In this document: one piece after another, positions 43,917 to 55,614 of the stretch
Layout of the letters: every line of letters starts with the position of its first letter
Numbering within the stretch: position 1 is the stretch's first letter
Origin: Periconia sp. R9002
Lineage: Eukaryota; Ascomycota; Dothideomycetes; Pleosporales; Periconiaceae
Length of the DNA: 64,000 bases
Assembly (NCBI GenBank): GCA_023627715.1
Contig: JAMAHW010000090.1
Span: forward strand, 117,580 to 181,579
Direction of reading: 5' to 3'
Translations under genes and position numbers: made by a program
Notes under the pieces: model-generated
Told to the model about the DNA's origin: nothing
Seen by the model: the letters and a program-made list of their open reading frames with translations, nothing else
Databases searched by the model: none

Positions 43917-45721
43917 TTACACGGCGAATCCACCGCTATTCTTCTGCCTCGGCTCTCCAGCCGCCTCGAAAGTTCCGTTGCACAATCTCCTCAAGCCCTG
44001 TGCTGTACTCTGTCCTGGTGCCACCCAGGTAACATTAGCACCCAACTCTTTCAAGAAAGCCGTGGTCCCATTATTGAAATTGTATTCGAAGCTGACCTGA
44101 GCGGGGGTGAGCTGATCGTGAATTCGGGGCTTCGCGAGTGCCTGGGCCACGGAGTCGCCGTCGTCGAGCAAGTGGATCAGGTTTTGAATAGTTGCAGTGA
44201 TGATGCGAGATCCGCCTGCCGCGCCGATAGCGATGTAGAACGCATCGACTAGGGAAGTAGCGTTGAGGTGCTCGACAATAACTGGCGAGATGGAGGATAG
44301 TGGTCGTTTCCCGGGGCGCACAAAGTTCGCGGGTGAAGGAACATAGCCGAACGCGTTTGTTACGTTTGGAATCGAGAAATCGTTCATTTCGTTGTTCATG
44401 ATCACACCAGTTTCCGGAACCACGAGCTTCGAGCCGAAAAGCAGGTTGACAGTCGTGGTGAGACTAATGGATAGTCCCGTGTAGTCTGCTGTTACTATAT
44501 GCGAAGTTCCTGGCGTTTCGAGAGACTCTAGGCCTTTGGGGTCGTAGTAGGCTGTTTGGAATGTTTTTGTGTCGATGATTTTGGAGCGGACTTCGGCGGC
44601 GACAGCCGCGGAGGTCATATTTTCTTGATAGGCATCGATATCATCCAGGAAGAGGGGATCGCCCAGGTTGGCACGCATCCCGTATGCGAACTTCATGGCT
44701 TCATCGAGGCGGTGCGTGGTGAGGTTGATGTTGGATGGATCGCCAACCTTGTCATAGCCTTCCATAATCTTGAGAACCGTCAAAGCGACTTCGCCGCCAG
44801 AGGGAGCACTGCAGGCTGTGAGTTTGTAGTCCCTGTAGTTGATAGTGGAAGGCTTGCGAATAGCCACAGTGTAGTTCTTGAGATCTTCCAGAGTCATGGT
44901 GCCATTCTTTGCTTGCAGAGCTTTGATAGTGGCTTCAGCAATTGGCCCTTCGTAGAAAGCGTCAGGACCTTGTTGAGCGATGGTTTCCAGTGTGTCAGCA
45001 TAACGCTTTCTGGTAATCGTCTCGTTGAGAGTCAACAGCTTGCCTTGCGGCGCAAAATCCAAAGCAAACTCGTAGTCGTTGACGAGGAAATTGTCGCCGC
45101 CCGCGGTTGCCGAGGCCATATAATTGACAAGATCTTGATTGACTTTCCATCCATTCCTGGCAACTTTGACCGCGGGTGTAAGAACTTCGGACCAGGTCAG
45201 GATGCCATAGTTCTCGTGGAGATGCTGCAAGCCACGAAGTTCTCCAGGTACGCCAGATGCGAGACCGCCCGTGATACTCGCCTGCTCGTTATTTTTATAC
45301 ATGTTCTCAAATGCAGCAGCAGGCGCCGTCTCACGGAAATCAATAAACTCGTAAGTGCCGTTCGCGGACCTCACAATCATGAAACCACCACCACCGATAC
45401 CTTGAGCCGAAGTTAGCATCCTTATCCATGAATATCCGCCATTCTCTCGAGGACTGTAAACAACCTACCGGAATGATACATTCCCACAACACCTACGCAG
45501 GCCACAGTTCCTACCAAAGCATCTGCAGCATTGCCACCCTTTTTTAGCAATTCCACGCCAATGTGACTGCAAATCTCGGATTCAGATGCGACCGCACCCA
45601 AATGACCAGCCTCTATCGTCTTCCTCCGCGCATTATGGCCACCAGCAATTGGATTACTCAACGCAGTGCGCAGCGTCAGCGCACTGGCGATAATAGAGTA
45701 CAGCCGCTTATTTGAGACCAT
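43917..45721 (-). CDS. ggt: Gamma-glutamyltransferase
   Basis: Join 45721-45469, 45400-43917 gives 578 residues. The 68-nt intron ends GATGCTAACTTCGGCTCAAG and the join reads MYHS|GIGGGGFMIVRS, the family motif. The enzyme cleaves the gamma-glutamyl bond of glutathione and conjugates, in the vacuole or outside the cell, and is an N-terminal nucleophile hydrolase that cuts itself into two subunits. An N-terminal hydrophobic stretch (LYSIIASALTLRTALSNP) looks like a signal peptide or anchor. The self-processing/catalytic Thr lies in GTSHIVTADYTGLSISLTT. Other motifs: ELLKKGGNAADA, GVPGELRGLQHLHENYG, SSISPVIVEHL, GAAGGSRIITATIQ. Length matches the family. GGT works in glutathione turnover and detoxification. 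Confidence 0.95.
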
Positions 45722-46478
45722 GGCGCCGATAAGGTGTGATTTGCTTGCTTGCTAGAAATCCAATCGCGAGGAAATCTAGAAGAATGCAAGACACGCAGAA
45801 GCAAGGAGAAAGAAGGAAGAAGTATAGAGGGACGGGACAAAAGAAATACGACACCCAACTCCGATAAACGAATTAGAAAACCAACCGACCATCGCGAATA
45901 ATCAAACCAGGAAAGGATTGTCCCCTTCCCCATCCTCCCGTCGCTCGTACAGGTATAATGATCTCATTCGCAATGCAAGGCTAAGACCCAACAAGCATCC
46001 CGGTCCGCAGCATGCGTATTCCTTGGACTTTAGCTCAGCTAACGTTCAATGTTGTCACCGAGAGATAAAGGCCGGCACTCGAACGCGAACTTTGTCCACA
46101 CGACAATTTGCCGTATCTTTCGCCTTGTACTTTTCGGGAAGCTCGCGAGGGGGAGCTATGGCCACCAAGGATCCTCAGCCTCAGGTACCCGCGGACCTTC
46201 AAGCACGCATTGGCAAGGCTTGATTGCATCATGCGTTCCTGGATTGGAGGATTCTCGTACCAACACACTAGATTTCTTTCACAGAACATGTTCGAGATGC
46301 AATGTGCGACAATATGTGCCGAGTCGTCAATCTGAGCCTTTGAAAGTTTGAATGTCGCGATTAGCGTTAGCAACAGCCGACTCGCACCTACTTCCTTCCA
46401 CTTTCAACTCGCACCTACTCTCTCCTACACGCCTCGCAACTCATTAACATCATACTTTGCTCTCAACTTCTCATCAAG
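45722..46478. other. Spacer upstream of GGT and of the repeat-containing gene
   Basis: About 750 bp between divergent genes. 46380-46478 is a CT-rich leader-like stretch ending ATCAAG before ATG 46479. A short frame from ATG 46158 (MATKDPQPQVPADLQARIGK) stops after 22 codons; it has a GTACCC that could be a donor, but no clear partner exon. Confidence 0.45.
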
Positions 46479-48239
46479 ATGGGTCCTCCACTATTGTACT
46501 TCTTTTTGTCTTGCTGGGCACAATTCTATCCAGCGTTGTTACGATGCCGTCGAACTATCTAGGAGGATGGCAGCCTAACTAGCTAGAAGCCGCCTCTCTG
46601 GGAGCGTTCACAACACCAAGCCCTGGACTCCATGTCGTAGAGCATCGTGCATCTACAGAAGCTTTGCCTCCAGGGTCTTTTACGAACGCACGACCGCTTC
46701 CGCTCAGTACCGACCAAGGTAGACTTTCGAAACGACCACGTTTATCGCAACCTGGTATTACACTATTGCCATCAGAGACCATTCCCCCACAACCATCTTT
46801 GCTATCTGCAAGTCGAGGAGAAGCTTCGTCGCGTTGGCCGTCACAGCTTCCAGGTCGGTCAGGCAATCAGTCGGGCAACACAACCCCCTCCCCAGCTACC
46901 TCACAACAGTCGTTTTCGTCCGCTAGTCAAGAAGATGCATATTTGCAGCAACTGAAGAAAAATATCCATAATGCGGAACACCTTTACTTCGCGGAAAGCC
47001 TTCGTCTTATTCCGTATCTAAGCAAGCCTCATCTTATTCCGTTTCTGAGCAAGCCTCACCTACCTCAGCCATTGTCGTCAACACTCGCTACCGTGCAAGG
47101 CATTCCGGAGGCCAATTACGAGGATTTTGGTCTTGAGGGCGTCCCACTCGCCTCCAGTGCAGATGCTCCCCGTGCTCAGCCATTGTCGTCAACACTCGCT
47201 ACCGTGCAAGGCATCCCGAAGGCCAATACATTCATCTCGGACGAGAATTTTAGTCTTGAGGGCGTCTCATTCATCCCGGACGAGGATTTTAGTCTTGAGG
47301 GCGTCTCATTCACCTCCAATGCAGATGCTCCCCCTCCCCCTGGCCAGGTGCAAGAATACAACAACCGTCCTTCCCAGGGCTCCCCGCCGAGCACCACAGC
47401 AGAAGTTCGTTTGATACAGCATTGCCTACAGCTACGAAGCTCTACTCCGGTCGAGCCTAGTCGTTTGGCAGAGTGGTCCGCTCAACCAATGACTCGTTTA
47501 TCTACACAGAAGCCTCGTGTCGAGCCCCTTACTCCCCATGGCTCCCCGCCCAGCACCACAGCAGAACTTCCTTCAGTGGGAAATCAAAACACTCCCGGCC
47601 TTATTCCCCCGGAGCTTCTCGCGGGCCCAGGCACTAGAAGAGGTCCTGAGGATATTGCGATTTCTTTGGGATACAAATACGACTCACGACCCATTGACCC
47701 CAGCACTCTGTGGACTGCCACGGAAGAAGACGATCAGCGGGAATCGTTCATTTGGGGCAGAAAGCTTGTGTATGTTCTATTCTACCTCATCGTTTTAATT
47801 GGGATACTAATTTTAAACTAGCGTTCTTGGTCGCGCACCAACACGCCAGTTTAAGCATACAACTAGACCTAAAACTCTGCCTCATCTATGGAGCGTACCC
47901 TCATTCTCTACCGAATCGAAATGGATCTGGATCTGGAGGGACTCTTGGAAGTGGTTGCCATACAATAGGTGGAGAAACTTGCGAAAAAACCTCACGGATT
48001 GCCTGTCATTCACATTTGGGTTCAATCAACTAAACGGATTCACCCTTCAACACAACCAGATTACCGTTGTATACGGAGCTAATATTCAAAGTATCACCTC
48101 ACCGTCAGTTAAGTGGGAACCAAGTCCAGGTCTTGTTAGATTTGTACTGGAATGCCCTTGCTGTCCCGAGTCCTTTTCGAGCGATCCAGAACAACATGAG
48201 GCGAAGGGGTTGATAGAATCTACCGGTCGGGTATATTAA
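46479..48239 (+). CDS. Unrecognised repeat-containing gene, 5' end uncertain
   Basis: The secure part is an open frame from after the TAG at 46580 to 47769, spliced to 47822-48239 (TAA). The 52-nt intron (GTATGT..ACTAAT..AACTAG) matters: read unspliced it encodes a false membrane helix and stop. The big exon has no ATG at its 5' end, so an upstream exon is needed. ATG 46479 after a CT-rich leader is the best candidate, but no good donor/acceptor pair in phase was found. The protein is about 540 residues. It begins GAFTTPSPGLHVVEHRAS, has a Ser/Pro/Gln-rich first half with internal repeats (QPLSSTLATVQGIP twice, DENFSLEGVSF/DEDFSLEGVSF, GSPPSTTAE twice), and a more ordered C-terminus with WIWRDSWKWLPYNRW, a stretch like a beta domain (FTLQHNQITVVYGANIQSI) and a CPCC motif. 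No known family recognised. It lies beside duplicated, CpG-decayed sequence. Confidence 0.55.
47067..47331 (+). repeat. Internal tandem duplications within the unrecognised gene
   Basis: CAGCCATTGTCGTCAACACT and the following 18 bases occur at about 47068 and again at about 47178, nearly identical. A shorter unit (GAnnATTTTnGTCTTGAGGGCGTC) occurs three times near 47130-47310. The repeats keep the reading frame, giving repeated peptide motifs. Confidence 0.85.
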
Positions 48240-48242
48240 GCT

Positions 48243-48568
48243 CTAGGTATAGAGTCATTTGTTATTAAGACACCACGTAGCGTAGCATATTAAGACCATA
48301 ATAATGTATTATAACTACCCTAGTTACGTTTAACTAACTTTGTACCCACTTTATATGTGGTCTTTTTAGGAATTGTCCAATAGACAAATTGTCTAATTTA
48401 GGCTTTCCTATGCCTAAAACGTATGTGGTGTGTGTTGAATACTAGGTATAGAGTTGTTTGTTATCGAGACACCACGTGGCGTAGTGTATTAAGACATCCA
48501 TCACTTACTCATTGTACCACCCCTGGTTGAGTTAAACTGACTTTGTATCCACGACATAGGTGTCTTCA
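48243..48568. repeat. Imperfect direct duplication, about 125 bp, 199 bp apart
   Basis: Copy 1 starts TAGGTATAGAGTCATTTGTT (48244) and copy 2 TAGGTATAGAGTTGTTTGTT (48443). Over the first 50 bp all seven differences are transitions. Three are paired sites reading CA/TG, TA/CG and CA/TG between the copies, as expected from CpG sites deaminated on opposite strands. The similarity resumes at CTAGTTACG.../CTGGTTGAG... and continues through ACTTTGTAC(or T)CCAC. Confidence 0.75.
48381..48395. repeat. 15-bp palindrome TAGACAAATTGTCTA
   Basis: Perfect inverted repeat (7-bp arms, one central base). The same palindrome with C at the centre recurs at 48723-48737, 342 bp away. Confidence 0.85.
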
Positions 48569-48722
48569 ATTGGAATTACAAAAACCCAGGCGATAATAGG
48601 CCGGTATGCGTCCCCTCAACCACAGAAAAACGAATATAAAGACTCGACACATATGTACCTACACTCATTTTAGTAGGTAAAGCTGCTGCCCACCTTTTTT
48701 AGTCACTCAGGAAAGCCTACAT

Positions 48723-48737
48723 TAGACAACTTGTCTA
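48723..48737. repeat. 15-bp palindrome TAGACAACTTGTCTA
   Basis: Second copy of the palindrome at 48381-48395, differing only at the central base. Confidence 0.85.
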
Positions 48738-49241
48738 TTGAACAACTCAGGCTAAGCCCTATCCAATGCGTCTATCCGCATATGCAAGCATTCCTCTACC
48801 ATAAATCCTGTTTTCTTTCCCCCAACAAAACACCAGCCACACCCCGTCTTTTCTATATCCCTCTCATTACCCTCTATATAAGCACCTTCGACCACTCACC
48901 CAACAGCCTCTTCCCCCACCTTACTCCCTTCCTCTGCACATACATACCTAAAAAAAACCTAATAAAGAGAGAGAAGGAGAGTCTTGATATCATATACACA
49001 TTTCTATTCTTTGATTAAATTTATTATATACAATAATACCCATACGGGGAACGACCAATATCCCGAGAGCAAAAAAAAGCCCTTTTCAATGCGTCTATCC
49101 ACCCATGCAGCCACACACAAGTCTAGTCCTATACCCTAAACTCTTTTTTATTCAAAACACCAACCCCACCCGATCTTGTCTAACACCCCATCACCCTCTC
49201 TCTAAAACAAAAGAAAAAATTACCTTCCTCCCTCTCCTTTT

Positions 49242-50841
49242 CTAAAACTTCGTACTAAACCGCTCACTCGTCCGTATCCTCTCTCCATAAAACCGAAACG
49301 CAACAGGCACAGGCACCATGACGAGCGCGATGAACCCGAGCAGCGAATTCCCCCACCCGAGCCCGAGCGCGTTGAACATGGAGAGGCCGGCGAGGGGTAA
49401 GAAGGCGCCGAAGATGGAGCGGAGGACCGTGTTTGCGGCGACGGCCGAGGCGGCGTGGATGGTGAAGGCGTCGATGAGGTAGGTTTGGATCGTCATGAGG
49501 CCTGTGAGGTTGCCGTAGCCGACGAAGACGGTGCCGATGATGGGGACGATCCTAGGGGAGCAGAGGAGTTAGTTTGGAGGGGGGCTGGGTGAGAAATTGA
49601 GGTGGGGAGGAAAAAACGTACCAGTGGACTTTGTACTGTGTGGTCCAGCCGTAAATGAAGATCCCTATGGGCATGAGGATCGCGCCGGGTACAGATAGGA
49701 GAAGATCGAGACGGTGCTCAGGTTTCATGTCGCCCTGCGCTTGGTGTTTCTTGACGATACGATCAGACATGGGGCCCAAGAACCCCATACCTAAAAGCAA
49801 ACCAACCCCCATACCAAGGTACGCGAGCCCGACCATACCGGACGAAAACCCATATTGCCCCTCGAAGATGAAAGTGATGGTGGTGAAGAACAGGTACATG
49901 ATGCCGTAGTTGATGGCGATGTAGGTGGAGGTGAGGAGGACGATGGGGGAGAGGAGGAGCATCTTCATGGGGCGCACAATGGAGCGGGTGAAGACTTCGC
50001 GGGGCGGGATCTGGAGCGCGAGTTTGGAGCGGAGGTTGGGGTTTCCGGTTTCCTTTCTCTTGCGGGCCGCTTTGGCGGCGAGGATCGTCGGGTGGTACGT
50101 TTCGCTGCCGACGAAGAAGAAGATGATGGAGAAGACGCCCGCGAAGATGGTGAGGATGTAGTAGACCCATCTCCAGCCTTTGGCTTCGACCAGGAATCCT
50201 CCTGCGACGGGGCCGAGGACGGGACCGAGGAGGGGTCCTACAGACCATATCGCCATGGCGCCTGCTCGTTGCTCGGGTGGAAAAATGTCTGCGATGGTGC
50301 CGCCACCGATGGTCAGGGGCGCTGCTCCCGCGCAACCGGCGAGGAGGCGAAACACGATGAGCATGCCCATGCTGTTGCTGACGCCGCAGCAGATGGTGAA
50401 GATGACGAAGAGGACATTGCAGACGTTGTAAATCCAGTATCTCCCGTAGAGCTCAGACATGGGAGCGATGATCAAGGGACCAATGGCGAAACCGAGGATG
50501 TAGATGGAGACGACGAGACCGGAGATGACGGTGGAACTCTCATGGAAGTTCTTCATCACTTGTGGGACGCCGGGCGCGAAGAATGAGGATCCGAGGGGTG
50601 TGACGAGCGTTACGGCGCCGAGTATGGCAATGAGACCCCATTTTTTGGAGCTGGGCCAGTTTTGAGGGTTCTCTGGGTCGTCGGGGCCGTCCCAGTCCAC
50701 GATGTCTGGATCGGAGTCTTGCGTTTGTTGGGTTCGCGGTGATGTTGCTGCCCCATCGAGGGTTCGCTCTTCATCGCTGTGGGTAGAGACTGCTTCGCTA
50801 GGTGAGACCTTTTCGTTTTCAACTGTGTCTAGCGAGGCCAT
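49242..50841 (-). CDS. MFS transporter, drug:H+ antiporter-like
   Basis: Join 50841-49622, 49551-49242 gives 509 residues; the 70-nt intron (GTACGT..CCCTAG) joins YKVHW|IVPIIGTVF. About 12 hydrophobic segments follow a 70-residue polar N-terminus (DWDGPDDPENPQNWPSSKKW, a signature of fungal DHA1 carriers). Motif-A-like APMSELYGRYW lies after TM2 and the antiporter motif C region is GPLLGPVLGPVAGGF after TM5. Such proteins expel drugs, polyamines or metabolites at the plasma membrane using the proton gradient. The start is ATG 50841 (CATCATGGCC); the frame runs only three codons further up to a TTG. Substrate unknown. Confidence 0.93.
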
Positions 50842-52011
50842 GATGATCAAGCGATTGATGTTTTACTACCGGTCCGCGCCAGAAGGTATTGTGTGCATGA
50901 AAGCCGACCAAGCAGTGTAACCAAGCCACGTGGTGTGACGGTCTTTTTTGTATAAGGGATCAATTCCACAAAAAAGGATTCTTGTTTAGATCCGACCCTC
51001 CGTGCTCTTATCCAAGTTCCAGTCGCAGCTGAGCACGACCAAGTGGGACCCCTGCCGACGAAAGTGGTCCGGTCGATGCTTACACAGAGAGTCTGCGCAT
51101 TACCCCTCGAGAAGACATGGCTGTTCAGTTTGTAAAATATAAAGGGCGGGAGCGCCCATCCTTAGTTATATCCGATCCTCCGCGGTCCATCGCATTCGCA
51201 AGGGTGGCAAGCTCCAGTTCGCTTCGAAGCAGAACATCAACGAAAACGGCTCGCAATGTCCAACGCATGATTGGTCTCCTCGGGTCGGTTAAACCCGTCG
51301 CGGGTTGCCTGAGATGGTAGTTGGGTAAGGGCTTTTGGATAGATGTTCCGCCCTTGGAAAACGGAGTATCCAGGTATGTGGTTATTATGATAGGCACACG
51401 TATGATGCTCGTTATCTTTATTTCCTCCAATTCAAACCATTGAGCTTCTTCGAATAATCCTTACGAAATTCTCGCTCCAGTTAAATGCAGGGTTGAAGAT
51501 TTTCATACGGTAGATACGGCCGCAACGCCAAGGTCCGTATTAGCCACGTGCTAGCTTATCCTTTCGAATACGGCAATACGGACGGTGGTAACTGACTCGT
51601 GCTAAGAGACTCCCTATACGGTTAGCTTCATCTTACATCGATACACTTGCGACCCATTTCTTGGTAGGAAAACAATAGGTATATTTAGACGGCACCGTCA
51701 AGCAAATGATAGTGTGAATCCCAAACACCCGCTAAAAGACCAGCAGTTAAAATTTAGACCGTCCCGACCAGTAGCTGAATAATGCCCCAATGGTATCTTG
51801 CTTTCCACACGAAGAGAAAAAGAAAGGTGAAGAAAAGGAAAGGAAACGCTCCTTGAATGCTAAATATCGTCCCGTTTTTGCCGTCGTGAATGCCATATCG
51901 TAATCATGTTCGCCTCATAAATTGATGCTGGTCCTTGAAGACATGTAAAGCACAGTCAATGATCCACCGATTTCCCTATATCACCTCTCACTACCTAGAC
52001 AACCACGCTCC
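50842..52011. other. Upstream region of the MFS gene; 3' flank of the RING gene
   Basis: About 1.2 kb. Several near-repeats of ATACGG/TACGGC occur at about 51508-51580 and 51617. No gene or RNA recognised. Confidence 0.5.
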
Positions 52012-55000
52012 CTAGATGAGGGAAGTGACCATCATTGGACTAATGCCGCGTGCGTTTCCATCGAGTGGCACATCGAATGCTGATGATCCAATCGAGTTCT
52101 GTCTGGTACGGAAATAGTTGTTGTTATATGCTCCCGCAGGAGCTTGGTAAGCTCCCAGAGGCTGGGATAGTGCCCCGGAAGCGGCAGCCGCCATATGTCG
52201 ACTGCTTCGCCTTCTCGCTAGACCCGGCGATGGAGGCGCTGTTGCATGCGAAGAGCCGGATTGATTTGATTCGTTCGAGCTACTCCTTATATGCTGTGAC
52301 GCTGTTGCGGGCCCTGCGTTAACTGGCGACGCTGAAGCAGTAGTCGGTCGCCTGAAGCCCTGAACAAAAGGATTATTGCGTGAAGGCGCTGCATTGGACT
52401 GTCCCAGAGCCTGCAGCCTATTATTGACTAGCTCGCGTGCCCTGGCAGATGTTTCCTCTTGCGTGAGTCTGCTGGGACGTGGAGCAGATGAAGTACTAGG
52501 AGAGGGTACAACGGGTGACTGCGGTGGTCGAGCATGCTCGCTTGCTCTCAATGTGCGTGTTGAGTTTTGTGGGTTGAGCCTTCGACGTGACGGCTGCGGC
52601 CGGAGCTCGACTCGAGAAGGCTGCGGCCTTACGCCTTGCGGTGATGTCAAACCTTCACGTAGATTTATGCGAGAGTTGGGGGCTCGGAGTGTAGCCGTCG
52701 AAGACTGTTCTCTAAGTACCTGTCGAGAACTCCTAGTTCTAACGTTCCTGGGCTGAACGAAGGCACCCCAGGGATTCCCCATCACCTGCTGTGGGAATAT
52801 GCGACCTTGTATGTTCAAACCCACATTGGCGTGAGGAAAGTTTGCATAGACAGGCGAGAATCCCGGCGTGCGTCGTCCTGTAGCGGAAGGTGGACGTGCA
52901 CTCACGCGACTGGGAGGTCGCTCACCCGCCTCAACAGATGCATTGGGTACAGCATCAGGGGCCACCGTGCTCGCTCGTGAGGATGCCGAGGAAGTGCTGG
53001 GAGTCGGAACTACCGATCCACTGCTGACCGATGAAGCTGTAGAGTGGTTTTGGACACTGGCGTTGGCATCCGCAATAGTTTCCAGGAGGCTGCTCGGTGG
53101 TGCATTTCGCCTCGGGGGAGAAGCAGGGGAACGGAGATTGGCAACAGTATTGGACGAATGGTTCATGTTTGGTGTGCGTAGACGTGCGGGTGCTGGAGCC
53201 ATGAACGGAGAATATGCTTGCGCTGGGCTGGGCCGATTGCGGTTGGACGTGCGAGGACGAGTGATGGGAGTTATGGAACGAGGCTCCAGGTCAAGGAGAG
53301 GGCCACCCCTTTGAAGCTCCATAAGAGCACGTTGGTGGTCAGCAAACAGTCTGCTAATGCGAGGATTATATTCTTGACGAGGCCGGCGGTGATCACCAGA
53401 TTCTGAAGTGTCTGAATGATCATCCTGCTCTGCACCCTGGGTGTTGTCACGATTCGATAAGCGGTAGTCGGAGGCTCGAAACGTAGCGGCGTTCCGTATT
53501 TGTGCTCGAGAGCGGCGGTTGCGAAGAGCACGCATGGCCATGTTGATATCGCCATCATGGTCTGGGTCGGAATCGTCGTCATCTGCTTCCCCATCTTCGT
53601 AGTTCAGGTGCGGAGAAGGAAGAAGGGAAGGTCGCTGCCGCATTGGACTGCCTACACGTGAGGGCGGGCGTATCGTGGAATTAGGCCGGGGTCGATCTGC
53701 AGTAGGTGTTAGAGAACCGCCCATTCGTATTCTGTCATTGGAAATCGCGGTCGCGTCCCACCCAACAGTCGTTCTTCCCCCGTCACTCCCGTCATCCTCA
53801 TCATCCTCTGCCTGCTCATCCATCTCGTTGTGTTGAAACCACCCTTCTGCTTGCAATAATGCTTGAGTCTCTTCATCCAGCTCATCCATGGAAGCATCAG
53901 TCGATGTCGATGAAGGAGGACCACTTGACTCCTGTGAGCCATTTGCACGGTTCAATATGCGCGTTTGTGCCCGGTTTCTCTGGCCTCGCCGAATGGGACC
54001 TTGGTCTTCCTCGTCATCCTCTTCCTCCTCTTCAGCAACGCTAGAAATAGTCGAAGAGGATTCTGACTCGACGACGCGCCTGTTCCTTGCCTGAAATCCA
54101 GCCCTCGCACTAGAAGGCTGTGGAGTTTGGCTGAGGGTAGATGATCCACTCTGAGAAGTGCCTGATTCGGGTTCGTGCTCGTCGTCTTCAATAAAGTCGT
54201 TCATAGATGAGTCTTCGTCTATGCCTTCTTCTTCTTCCTCTTGAACGGTGTCCATGTCATCCGTGTACATGTCAGATATGATGCTCGGCGAGTACAATCG
54301 GCGACTACCCGCTTCGCTGTGGCTTAGTGGTCGGCGGCGCGCAAACGCGGCTTGAGGAGGGATGCCATGGCCGAGAAATCGCTGCATGGTGAAGTTGACT
54401 TCGTCTGGATAGTAATCGCCCCATCCTTCAGGCCCTAGGCCGTCGAAATCCGGGTCTTCCATGTCCATGTCTGCATCCAGGTCTTCCGATTCCATGTCAT
54501 GTTCCGACATTTCATCCATGTCACTGAAACCGTTGAAGCTGTCGGTCCAGGTCAATTCGCCATTTTCGTCGAACAAGAGACCGCACTGAATGCATTCACT
54601 ATCCTCGAGCTCCCACGAACAGACAGGGCAGCGATCCACACCGTCATCCTGGTCCCTGATTGCGTGGAGTGGTGGTCCCAGAGGGAGCTGAGACCTAAAG
54701 CAAGCTTTGAATAACCCTCCATTACGACGGTCGGTGTTGTCTTTGTCTTGCTGTACAACGTCGGCCTCCTCTTGCGACCATGCTTTATGCTGTTCCACAG
54801 TTTCACCAGCTGGCAGCAGCTCGGCTCGAGCGATGAACATGGACGTCATGTCACGAATCTGGACGGGGTAAGAAAGAGTCATCAAATGGCGAAGAACACT
54901 TACAATGTAAGCTGGGGCAGGCGGATGGGTGACCGCGGTGCGGCAGTCCGGGCATGTTTTGCGAGCTTTGTTGTTGACAAACCACGTACATAGGCACTGC

Positions 55001-55614
55001 ACATGTTAGTTGATGTAGGTGTGATGGGGCTGTTGAAAGTTACGCTGTAGCAGTATGTATGCCCGCATGCTATTGTGTAAGGCTGGTATAGCAAGCGGTC
55101 GCATATTTTGCACGTGAGGTGCGAACGCAGACCGTCAAAGTCGGATTTCAACGCTTTGAGTTGCTGCAGCACATGGGTTAGTTGCTATTGCCCTGTCCAT
55201 GCATTGTCCACCGGCTTTGTTCTCCGGTTCGTACTAAATCCCTGGTGGACTGCCACTCACCTCTTCCGACTTGCTCGGTTGTTTGTGGCTATCCTCTGGC
55301 TTTTTGGCCATCTTCTGCTTCAGGCTATCTTTGCTGGCAGCTCTTGCAGGGCGGTCAGGCTCTCCGAGGCCCGCCTTGAGAGACGATCGACTGGCGGATG
55401 GTGTGGTGCCACGGGGTTTTCCGTTGGTGGAGGCGGAGGGCATGTGCGAGGACGTACTGGATGAGGCGATGGACGACGAGGAATTCTTGGGGCGGGCGGA
55501 TGCAGGTCTGCTGGACATGGGTGGGGGCGTGGATGTAGTTGAGGCGGTAGGCATCGTTGTTGCCGTGGCTGGGACCGCAGCTCGCGGAGGGGAAGGCGCC
55601 CGTGTGGTATTCAT
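52012..55614 (-). CDS. Large RING-finger protein, putative E3 ubiquitin ligase
   Basis: Predicted join 55614-55261, 55163-55044, 54996-54904, 54858-52012 gives 1137 residues. The RING is C3HC4 at about 136-176, CKICDRLLYQPYTIACGHTY then CYSCLCTWF and CPDCR, assembled across two introns; joins read SKSEE|QLKALK and CYS|CLCTW. A RING normally recruits a ubiquitin-charged E2. Further on, CPVCSWELEDSECIQC forms a second zinc-ribbon-like unit (about 245), followed by a strongly acidic stretch. The last 700 residues are disordered, Ser/Arg/Pro-rich with RPQPSRVELRPQPSRRR-type repeats. The N-terminal 118 residues are Ser/Pro/Thr-rich and basic. Intron 3 is only 45 nt, a multiple of three and stop-free, so retention would insert 15 residues. 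A partner or target cannot be told from sequence. Confidence 0.87.

Larger units (their letters stand above)
48240..49241. other. AT-rich accessory spacer with decayed duplicated sequence
   Basis: About 1 kb between the unrecognised gene and the MFS gene's 3' end. It contains an imperfect direct duplication (48243-48365 and 48442-48568), two copies of a 15-bp palindrome, and a C-rich, G-poor tract (48770-49230). No gene seen. Confidence 0.65.

Noticed and set aside
46158..46223. Short frame MATKDPQPQVPADLQARIGK with a possible GTACCC donor
   Set aside because: No matching downstream exon with conserved sequence could be found; too short to call.
47770..47821. C-terminal transmembrane segment (LVYVLFYLIVLIGILIL) of the 46-48 kb gene
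   Set aside because: It is encoded by a stretch with GTATGT donor, ACTAAT branch site and AACTAG acceptor; splicing gives a further 139 in-frame codons. It remains possible only as an intron-retained form.
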